DNA of 64,000 nt from Pseudomonas sp. AOB-7 (GTDB lineage Bacteria; Pseudomonadota; Gammaproteobacteria; Pseudomonadales; Pseudomonadaceae): contig NZ_RFFK01000007.1 in the NCBI RefSeq assembly GCF_003696305.1, forward strand, positions 1 to 64,000, in the 5' to 3' direction. This document shows positions 57,331 to 64,000 of the stretch, in pieces. The translations under genes were made by a program, and so were the position numbers. The notes under the pieces were generated by a model. It worked only from the letters and a program-made list of their open reading frames with translations. It did not search any database and was not told where the DNA came from. Each line of letters begins with the position of its first letter. The first letter of the stretch is position 1.

Positions 57331-57828
57331 ATGCCGACTTTCGAGTTGAACCTCCGCCCCATCGCCGACGCCGACCTGGCGTTCTTGCAGGCGCTGTATG
57401 CCAGCACCCGCGCCGATGAAGTGGCGCAGCTACCCTGGGACAAGGCCAGCAAAGACGCCTTCCTCGCCCAGCAGTTCACCGCCCAGCACCAGTACTACAA
57501 GGCGCATTATCAGGGCGCGGCTCTCTCGCTGATCTGCATGGGCGAATGCGCCATCGGTCGGCTGTATATCTTCCGTGGCCCGACCACGCTCAATCTCATC
57601 GACATCTCCCTGCTGCCCGAATGGTGCGGCCAGGGTATCGGCAGCCATTTCTTGCGCGCCTTGACCGACGAGGCGGACGCCACCGGGAAGACCATCCGTC
57701 TTTTCGTCGAGCCGACCAATCCAGCCAGACGCCTGTATGAGCGTTGCGGATTCGGGGTCACCGGCTCCAATCACATCTACTTGCAGATGCAGCGCACGCC
57801 AGCGCCTGCCCTGGCGGTGTCGGCATGA
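57331..57828 (+). CDS. GNAT-family N-acetyltransferase
   Basis: A 165-residue acetyltransferase. It has the GNAT core: LRPIADADLAFLQALYAS, the acetyl-CoA loop LPEWCGQGIGSHFLRAL (Q/R-x-x-G-x-G/A) near residues 98-114 and the C-terminal VEPTNPARRLYERCGFG strand-helix. ATG 57331 gives a normal N-terminus and has AGGGA upstream; an ATG 18 codons earlier is possible. A 168-base gap separates it from the sulfotransferase gene, so a new promoter may start here. The target is unknown. It overlaps the next gene by four bases. Confidence 0.82.
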   Translation: MPTFELNLRPIADADLAFLQALYASTRADEVAQLPWDKASKDAFLAQQFTAQHQYYKAHYQGAALSLICMGECAIGRLYIFRGPTTLNLIDISLLPEWCGQGIGSHFLRALTDEADATGKTIRLFVEPTNPARRLYERCGFGVTGSNHIYLQMQRTPAPALAVSA

Positions 57829-58154
57829 GCCTGGTACCGAGCTTCGCGGAGCTCGAGCGCCATCTCCAGCGGGACTGGCGGCTGCGCTGGGACGAGGGTC
57901 AGGGGCTCGCCATCACCTTGCTGGAAGTGGCCGAAGGCGCCGCGATGAACGCTCGCTACCACTGCTACAACGCCGTCTTCGCCCAGCCCGCGGGCGTCCA
58001 GTTGCCCCAGCACGGTTACCGGCTCTGCAGCCCTGAGGGCGCCGAGTGGCAGGTCATGCTGACGCCCATCGGCCCGGACGAGGACGGCGACCGCCACCTG
58101 CTGCAGGCCATTTTTCATGTGAAGCGCGATGGCACCGTCGCTACCCAGCTCTAG
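57825..58154 (+). CDS. DUF6916-like small protein
   Basis: A 109-residue cytoplasmic protein (MSLVPSFAELERHLQRDWRL). I associate it with DUF6916, an uncharacterised family often found next to tail-collar (MdpB-like) proteins. It is beta-rich, with the HCYNAVFAQPAGVQLPQHGY segment. The ATGA overlap with the acetyltransferase gene and the 48-base gap to the collar gene show it belongs to this operon. A chaperone or assembly role for the collar protein is only a guess. Confidence 0.65.
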   Translation: MSLVPSFAELERHLQRDWRLRWDEGQGLAITLLEVAEGAAMNARYHCYNAVFAQPAGVQLPQHGYRLCSPEGAEWQVMLTPIGPDEDGDRHLLQAIFHVKRDGTVATQL

Positions 58155-58202
58155 CACGACAACACTGCCGCGAGTGCGGCTTCATCAAGGAGAGATACAG
58201 CA

Positions 58203-58808
58203 ATGAGCGATCCATTTCTGGGCGAGATTCGCATGGTCGGTTTCAACTTCGCGCCGAGGGGCTGGGCGATGTGCCAAGGACAGCTGCTGAGCATTGCGCA
58301 GAACAACGCGCTGTTCGCACTGCTGGGCACCCTCTACGGCGGCGACGGCCAGACCACCTTCGGCCTGCCGGACTACCGCGGCCGTAGCCCGGTAGGCATG
58401 GGACAGGGGCCGGGCCTGAGCACGGTCGTCCAGGGAGAGATGGCGGGCACCGAGAACGTCACCCTGACCCTCAACCAGATGCCGATGCACAACCATGTCG
58501 CGACGGCCTCGGCGAGTTCGGCTACGGCGCAGGTCGCTATCCCTGCCGCCACCACCGGTACCACCCAATCCACCCCGGGGACGACCACCGTGCTGGGACC
58601 GATCGCAGCGGGCGGCCGAGCCGGGACGCTGTATTGCACCGGAGCAGCCGATACCACGCTGGCTCCGTTCAACACCGCCGTGAACGTTCCGGCGCCGACC
58701 GTCACGGTCAATGCCTCGGGTGGTAGCCAGCCAATCTCGGTACTGAACCCGTTTCTCGGCACCAACTTCGTCATTGCACTGGAAGGCATCTTCCCATCGC
58801 GCAACTGA
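58203..58808 (+). CDS. Phage tail collar domain protein (microcystin-dependent protein family)
   Basis: A 201-residue protein with the collar domain at its start: FLGEIRMVGFNFAPRGWAMCQGQLLSIAQNNALFALLGT, then TTFGLPDYRGRSPVGMGQGPGLS. The second half is Thr/Ala/Gly-rich and ends in NFVIALEGIFPSRN. It matches the MdpB family of bacterial collar-only proteins, which are not part of a phage. It has AAGGAG before ATG and no signal peptide. Other genomes often carry two or three copies in a row; here there is one. It is placed directly before the giant surface protein and may be a tip or fibre component. Confidence 0.85.
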   Translation: MSDPFLGEIRMVGFNFAPRGWAMCQGQLLSIAQNNALFALLGTLYGGDGQTTFGLPDYRGRSPVGMGQGPGLSTVVQGEMAGTENVTLTLNQMPMHNHVATASASSATAQVAIPAATTGTTQSTPGTTTVLGPIAAGGRAGTLYCTGAADTTLAPFNTAVNVPAPTVTVNASGGSQPISVLNPFLGTNFVIALEGIFPSRN

Positions 58809-58885
58809 TCCCTTCTGTGGATCGGTAACAGGAACAAGGTGAAAGCCCGGCTTTCCCCGATTTTGCATGCTGTAGGAGGTTCACT

Positions 58886-61800
58886 ATGTGGTGGAGAAAG
58901 ACTGCGACCGCTCGACCAGCCGAACTGCCGGCCAGAAGCGCACTGGCCATGGCGCTGGAACCGCGCATGCTGTTCGACGGCGCAGTCGCCGCCACGGTGG
59001 CAGAAACGGCTACTGTCGTGCCCTCCGCCGATGCGGCCCACGCCCCGGCCTCCGGCCAGGACACCTACACCGGCAGCGAAAACCTCGCCACCACTCCGGC
59101 CGGCACGACGGACAACCGCCAGGAGGTGGTATTCGTCGACAGCAGCGTCAAGGATTACCAGCAATTGGTGTCCGCCTTGAAACCCGGTACCGAGGTCGTG
59201 GTACTGGATGGCAGCCAGGATGGTTTACGACAAATCGCCGACTACCTGGACGGACGTCGCGACATCGATGCCATACACGTGTTCAGTCATGGCGATGCCG
59301 GCAAAGTGCAGTTGGGTAACGTCTGGATCGACGATGCCTACGTCGCCGCCAACAACGCCCTGCTGGCAGATATTGGCAGTGCCCTGAACTCTTCCGGCGA
59401 TATTTTGTTGTATGGCTGCCATGTCGGGGCCGATGGCAGTGGCGTGAATTTCATCCAGTCACTGGCTGCGGCGACCGGCGCCGACATAGCCGCTTCGACC
59501 GACCCAACTGGCGCCGCCGATAAAGGCGGTGATTGGGTACTCGAAGCGACTCGGGGAAGTGTGGAAACTGTCTCGCTGAACATTGGTTCATATTCGGGCT
59601 TACTTGCAGCCTTCAGTGATAATTTCACTACTAACCCAGGCACTACTAGCAATAGCTTTGACCGCACGCTTGGCGGTGTGTCTTACACCTATACATTCAC
59701 TGCCGATGGTGACGGTGGCGCTGCTGGGGGCGGACTGGCATTTGATAATTTCGGCTCAGGCGGCTCTGCTGCCATGACGCTTTTATCATCAGCCTTTAAT
59801 ACCAGCACTACCGAGCGCGTGACCGTTACGCGCACAGACCTTGCAGATTTCACCTTTACCAGTATCTACATTGATAATCCGGGCGGTAACGAGAGTGTCA
59901 CCGTAGGCGGCTATCTAAATGGGGTACTTGTAGGATCTGCTCAGGTATTCACAACGGGCACTACAACCCTGAACTTTGGAGGTATCAGGGTCGATGAGGT
60001 ACGGCTTACCTCTACAGATTTCTTTGGTTTGGCAATTGACGATTTTACTGGCGATACCAATCCGCCAAACTCCGCTCCAATCATCAACAACCTCAATGGC
60101 AACTCCGCCACCTTTGTCGAAGGTGGCAGCCCCGTGCTGCTGGACGAAAACGCAGATGCCACGGTGACCGACAGCGACTCGGCCAACTTCGATACGGGTA
60201 ATGTCACCGTCTCGATCATCAGCAACGGCGTCGCAGCGGAGGACGTGCTGTCCATCCGCAATCAGGGTACCGGCGCCGGCCAGATCGGCGTATCCGGCTC
60301 GGCCATCACCTTTGGTGGTACGCAGATCGGTACCTACGCAGGTGGCACTGCCGGCAACAGCCTGGTCATCACACTCGACGGCGATGCCACCCCCGCAGCC
60401 GTTCAGGCGCTGGTACGCAACCTGACCTACTCCAACAGCAATAACGATAACCCCAGTAGCGCAGCACGTACCGTGCGGATCACCGTCAGCGACGGCGATG
60501 GTGGTACCAGCAACAATGCCGATGTCACGGTCAATGTCACCCCGGTCAACGATCTCCCAACTGTGGCCAATGCGATTCCCAACCAGAATGCCAGCGAGGA
60601 TGCGGCCTTCAATTTCCAGTTCGCCGCCAACACCTTCAACGACGTGGATGTCAGCGGTGCCCTGACTTATACCGCGCAACTGGCTGGCGGCGGCGCTCTG
60701 CCCGCCTGGCTCAGTTTCGATGCCGCCACCCGCACCTTCAGCGGCACGCCGGGCAATGCCGATGTCGGCACGCTGAGCATCGATGTCATCGCCAACGACG
60801 GCAACGGCGGCAGCGTTACCGATACCTTCGACATCGTCGTGGCCAATACCAACGATGCCCCCACCGTGGCCAACGCGATCCCCAATCAGAATGCCACCGA
60901 GGAAGCGGCCTTCAGCTTCCAGTTCGCCGCCAACACCTTCAACGACGTGGATGCCGGCGACACCCTCAGCTACAGCGCGCAACTGGCCGGTGGCGGCGCC
61001 CTGCCCGCCTGGCTCAGCTTCGACCCAGTCACCCGTACCTTCAGCGGCACGCCGGGCAACGGCGATGTCGGCACGCTGAGCATCGATGTCATCGCCAGTG
61101 ACAGCAATGGCGGCAGCGTTACCGACACCTTCAATATCCTGGTGGCCAACACCAACGACGCCCCCACGCTGGCCAATGCCATTGCCAACCAGAATGCCAG
61201 CGAAGACACGGCCTTCAATTTCCAGTTTGCCGCCAACACCTTCAACGACATGGATGCCGGCGACACCCTGAGCTACAGCGTACAACTGGTCGGCGGCGGC
61301 GCCCTGCCCGCCTGGCTCAGCTTCGATGCACTCACCCGGACATTCAGCGGCACGCCAGGCAACGCCGATGCCGGCACGCTGAGCATTGAGGTGATCGCCA
61401 GCGACGGCAATGGCGGCAGCGTTAGCGATACCTTCGACATCGTGGTCAGCGCCGTCAACGATGCACCGACCGTTACGGCCCCAGCCTCCATAATCGTCAG
61501 CGAAGACATGCCAACCGCGTTGACCGGTATCAGCTTCAGCGACGTCGATGCCGGCACCTCCCCGGTGACAGTCACCCTGTCGGTCCCCAGCGGCAGCCTG
61601 AGCGCTACCAGCGCCGCAGGCGTCACCGTCGGCGGCACCAGCAGCGCCATGACCCTGACCGGCAGCATTAGCGATATCAACACGTTTATCTCCGCTGCTG
61701 GTGTTGTATTTACCACCGCCAGCAACGCCACCTCGGACGTCACGCTGACCATCGAGATCGACGATGGCGGCAACACCGGCAGCGGTGGTGCACAAACCGA

Positions 61801-64000
61801 CAGCACCACGGTGACCCTGGATGTCAGCGCGGTGAACGATGCCCCGGTCAACTCGCTGCCCGGCGCGCAGAACGTCGATCAGGATGCCAGCCTGGTCTTC
61901 AGCAGCGGCAACGGCAACCTGATCAGCATCGGCGACGTGGATGCCGGTTCCAACACCGTCGAAGTGACGCTGAGCGCCAGCAATGGTCTGCTGACACTCA
62001 GCGGCACCACGGGCCTGACATTCACTACGGGCGATGGTACTGCTGACGCCAGCATGACCTTTAGCGGCAGCATCAGCGACATCAACAACGCCCTGAACGG
62101 CCTGACCTTCAGCCCCACCGCAGGCTACAACGGTGCCGCCAGTCTCCAGATCACCACTGACGACCAGGGTTGGAGCGGCAGCGGCGGTGCACAGAGCGAC
62201 AGCGACACGCTCGTTATCACGGTCAACAGCCTCAACCCGCGGATAACCGATGTCAGCGCCTCCACGCCGGATGGCAGCTACAAAGCGGGCGATACCATCA
62301 CCATCACCACCACCTTCAACCAAGCGGTGACGGTCGATACCACTGGCGGCACGCCCACATTGCTGCTGGAGACAGGTCTGACCGACCGCATCGCGACCTA
62401 TGTGTCCGGCTCCGGCAGCAACACCCTGACCTTCAGCTACACGGTACAGGCCGGCGACCTCAGCGCCGACCTGGATTACCAGTCCACGGCAGCCCTGGCA
62501 CTCAACGGCGCGACCATCCAGAACGCTACCGCCGACAATGCCGTTCTGACCCTGCCGACCCAGGGCACCGCTGGCTCCCTGAGTGCCAACAAGGCACTGG
62601 TGGTAGACGGCGTACGCCCGACAGCCAGCATCCTGGTCGACGATACTGCCCTGGCTGTCGGCGAAACCGCCACGGTGACCATCACCTTCAGCGAAGCGGT
62701 GACCGGGCTGACCACGGCCGACTTCATCGTCGCCAACGGCAGCCTCAGCAATCTGTTCACCTCGGACAACATCACCTACACCGCTACCCTGACGCCGAGC
62801 GCCAACGTCACCGACTCCAGCAACCTGATCACCCTAGACAACACCGGGGTAATCGACCTGGCAGGCAACACCGGCAGCGGCACCACCGACTCCAACAACT
62901 ACGCCATCGATAGCCAACGCCCGACGGCGACCATCGTGGTCAGCGACACCGCGCTCTCCATCGGTGAAACCGCCACGGTGACCATCGTCTTCAGCGAAGC
63001 GGTGACCGGGCTGACCACGGCCGACTTCATCGTCGCCAACGGCAGCCTCAGCAATCTGTTCACTTCGGACAACATCACCTATACCGCCACCCTGACGCCC
63101 GATGCCGCTGTGGAAGACCCCAGCAACCTGATCACCCTGGACAACACAGGCGTGCAGGATGCGGCAGGCAACGCCGGAACCGGCTCCAGCGATTCCAACA
63201 ACTACCAGATCGATACCCTGCGCCCCGATGCGCTCAGCATCGTCGTCAGCGACAGCGCACTGGCAGCGGGCGAAACCGCTACGGTGACCATCACCTTCAG
63301 CGAAGCGGTGACCGGCCTTGCGGCGAATGATTTCACCGTCGCCAGCGCTGTGCTGAGCAACCTCACCAGCGCCGACGGCGGCATCACCTGGACTGCAACC
63401 CTCACCCCCAATGCCAGTGTGGAAAATGCCAGCAACCTGATCACCCTGAATAAAACCGGCGTGGTGGATGCGGCAGGTAACGCCGGCAGCGGCACCAGCG
63501 ATTCCAACAACTACGCCATTGATAACCTGGCCCCCGTCAACAGCCTGCCCGTCGGGCAAATCACCGATACCGTTACCCCGCTGGTATTCAGTAGCGGCAA
63601 CGGCAATGCGATCACGGTGAGCGATGGCAGCAACCTGACGGTCGTCATCTCCGTCGGCAGCGGCACCTTGACCGCCACCTCCGGCGGCACGGCGGGAATC
63701 ATTAACAACGGCACAGGCACCGTGACCATCACCGGCACGGCGGCTGAAGTGAATGCCGCTCTGCAAGGGCTGACCTACACCCCCAACGGCGCGGGCGTCC
63801 AGACCCTCAGCATCCAGACCACCGACACTGTCGGCAATGTGGATAGCGATAACCTGGCGATCACCGTCAACAACGCCACCTTGCTCGTCACCTCCAACCT
63901 GGATACCGGCGACGACGCAAGCGCAGGCGGCAGCTTTGCCGCCGACCAGGCAGACGGCGGCGGCCTGAGCCTGCGCGAGGCACTGCATTGGGCACGCGCA
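58886..64000 (+). CDS. Giant DUF4347 / cadherin-like repetitive surface protein (partial, runs off window)
   Basis: The frame is open for 1,705 codons to the window end. AGGAGGT lies five bases before ATG 58886. There is no classical signal peptide; instead ALEPRMLFDGA (residues 23-33) is the LEPR-type N-terminal motif. The DUF4347 domain is at about 80-240, with SHG (His135) and YGC (Cys178). A beta-rich region (242-400) follows, then a cadherin-like unit, three CADG-type repeats of 101 residues (60541-61449; each with ALPAWLSFD and FSGTPGN), two further cadherin-like units, three Ig-like units of about 101 residues (62620-63530) and, at the edge, GLSLREAL. Composition is less GC-rich than the genes before it. 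It is probably a secreted or surface-anchored adhesin exported by the upstream system. Confidence 0.9.
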   Translation, partial: MWWRKTATARPAELPARSALAMALEPRMLFDGAVAATVAETATVVPSADAAHAPASGQDTYTGSENLATTPAGTTDNRQEVVFVDSSVKDYQQLVSALKPGTEVVVLDGSQDGLRQIADYLDGRRDIDAIHVFSHGDAGKVQLGNVWIDDAYVAANNALLADIGSALNSSGDILLYGCHVGADGSGVNFIQSLAAATGADIAASTDPTGAADKGGDWVLEATRGSVETVSLNIGSYSGLLAAFSDNFTTNPGTTSNSFDRTLGGVSYTYTFTADGDGGAAGGGLAFDNFGSGGSAAMTLLSSAFNTSTTERVTVTRTDLADFTFTSIYIDNPGGNESVTVGGYLNGVLVGSAQVFTTGTTTLNFGGIRVDEVRLTSTDFFGLAIDDFTGDTNPPNSAPIINNLNGNSATFVEGGSPVLLDENADATVTDSDSANFDTGNVTVSIISNGVAAEDVLSIRNQGTGAGQIGVSGSAITFGGTQIGTYAGGTAGNSLVITLDGDATPAAVQALVRNLTYSNSNNDNPSSAARTVRITVSDGDGGTSNNADVTVNVTPVNDLPTVANAIPNQNASEDAAFNFQFAANTFNDVDVSGALTYTAQLAGGGALPAWLSFDAATRTFSGTPGNADVGTLSIDVIANDGNGGSVTDTFDIVVANTNDAPTVANAIPNQNATEEAAFSFQFAANTFNDVDAGDTLSYSAQLAGGGALPAWLSFDPVTRTFSGTPGNGDVGTLSIDVIASDSNGGSVTDTFNILVANTNDAPTLANAIANQNASEDTAFNFQFAANTFNDMDAGDTLSYSVQLVGGGALPAWLSFDALTRTFSGTPGNADAGTLSIEVIASDGNGGSVSDTFDIVVSAVNDAPTVTAPASIIVSEDMPTALTGISFSDVDAGTSPVTVTLSVPSGSLSATSAAGVTVGGTSSAMTLTGSISDINTFISAAGVVFTTASNATSDVTLTIEIDDGGNTGSGGAQTDSTTVTLDVSAVNDAPVNSLPGAQNVDQDASLVFSSGNGNLISIGDVDAGSNTVEVTLSASNGLLTLSGTTGLTFTTGDGTADASMTFSGSISDINNALNGLTFSPTAGYNGAASLQITTDDQGWSGSGGAQSDSDTLVITVNSLNPRITDVSASTPDGSYKAGDTITITTTFNQAVTVDTTGGTPTLLLETGLTDRIATYVSGSGSNTLTFSYTVQAGDLSADLDYQSTAALALNGATIQNATADNAVLTLPTQGTAGSLSANKALVVDGVRPTASILVDDTALAVGETATVTITFSEAVTGLTTADFIVANGSLSNLFTSDNITYTATLTPSANVTDSSNLITLDNTGVIDLAGNTGSGTTDSNNYAIDSQRPTATIVVSDTALSIGETATVTIVFSEAVTGLTTADFIVANGSLSNLFTSDNITYTATLTPDAAVEDPSNLITLDNTGVQDAAGNAGTGSSDSNNYQIDTLRPDALSIVVSDSALAAGETATVTITFSEAVTGLAANDFTVASAVLSNLTSADGGITWTATLTPNASVENASNLITLNKTGVVDAAGNAGSGTSDSNNYAIDNLAPVNSLPVGQITDTVTPLVFSSGNGNAITVSDGSNLTVVISVGSGTLTATSGGTAGIINNGTGTVTITGTAAEVNAALQGLTYTPNGAGVQTLSIQTTDTVGNVDSDNLAITVNNATLLVTSNLDTGDDASAGGSFAADQADGGGLSLREALHWARA
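60541..61449 (+). repeat. Three tandem 303-bp CADG-type repeats
   Basis: The landmark AACCAGAATG or AATCAGAATG recurs at 60581, 60884 and 61187, exactly 303 bp apart. The copies share long near-identical blocks, as expected of recent duplication or recombination. Confidence 0.85.
62620..63530 (+). repeat. Three tandem Ig-like repeats (303-306 bp)
   Basis: The landmark GAAACCGC recurs at 62663, 62966 and 63272. Copies 1 and 2 share more than 60 identical bases from about 62699 and 63002. Each ends in a DSNNY(A/Q)ID motif. Confidence 0.85.

Noticed and set aside
58203..58808. Prophage remnant
   Set aside because: Only a collar domain of the bacterial MdpB type is present; no integrase, capsid, terminase or lysis genes lie nearby.
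59915..62323. 802-codon minus-strand frame
   Set aside because: Antisense of the repeat region of the giant surface protein. Its own apparent repeats mirror the coding repeats.

Overview
The window is chromosomal DNA of a Pseudomonas. The evidence is high-GC coding sequence throughout, a benABCDK-catBCA-pca block with BenR and PcaR regulators, OprD-type porins, and a desB-desC / desT / ureEFG-ureJ arrangement that, from memory, matches P. aeruginosa PAO1 gene for gene. The species cannot be fixed from the sequence alone. I see no tRNA, rRNA, CRISPR array, insertion sequence or prophage.

Region 1 (1-21 kb): the C-terminal end of an OprD-family porin, a flavoprotein of the 3-ketosteroid dehydrogenase/fumarate reductase type, then a continuous minus-strand block. 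Read in the direction of transcription it is pcaR, benR, benABC, benD, benK, catBCA, benE, an OprD-type porin, pcaIJF, pcaB, pcaD, pcaC. Together these take up benzoate, convert it to catechol, cleave the ring and carry beta-ketoadipate to succinyl-CoA plus acetyl-CoA. pcaB and pcaC belong to the protocatechuate branch. Two XylS/BenR-type boxes lie upstream of benA, and PcaR-type boxes lie upstream of pcaI and pcaR.

Region 2 (21-36 kb): a lone Hsp70-like ATPase, small exported or membrane proteins, an Fe-alcohol dehydrogenase / aldehyde dehydrogenase / glutamine-synthetase-like operon (probably amine or amino-alcohol use through gamma-glutamylation), a TRAP transporter, an AEC permease, a secreted protein made of 16-residue tandem repeats, and the DesBC acyl desaturase system with its repressor DesT.

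Region 3 (36-44 kb): urease accessory genes ureE, ureF, ureG and ureJ, a phosphodiesterase, a LysE-type exporter, a DUF808 membrane protein and an MscS-type channel. Intergenic DNA here holds several copies of a roughly 40-bp element built on the DnaA-box 9-mer TTATCCACA.

Region 4 (44-51 kb): a minus-strand transglutaminase / circularly permuted ATP-grasp plus alpha-E / transglutaminase-DUF2126 set, an uncharacterised peptide-ligase-type system.

Region 5 (51-64 kb, plus strand): the most interesting part. A periplasmic adaptor, a GAF-HlyD membrane adaptor and a PqqD-like/M50-protease/HlyD fusion are followed by an Asp/Asn beta-hydroxylase-like enzyme, a sulfotransferase, an acetyltransferase, a DUF6916 protein, a phage-tail-collar protein and the first 1,705 codons of a giant DUF4347/cadherin-like surface protein that runs off the window. 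I read this as a candidate dedicated export and modification system for a large repetitive adhesin.
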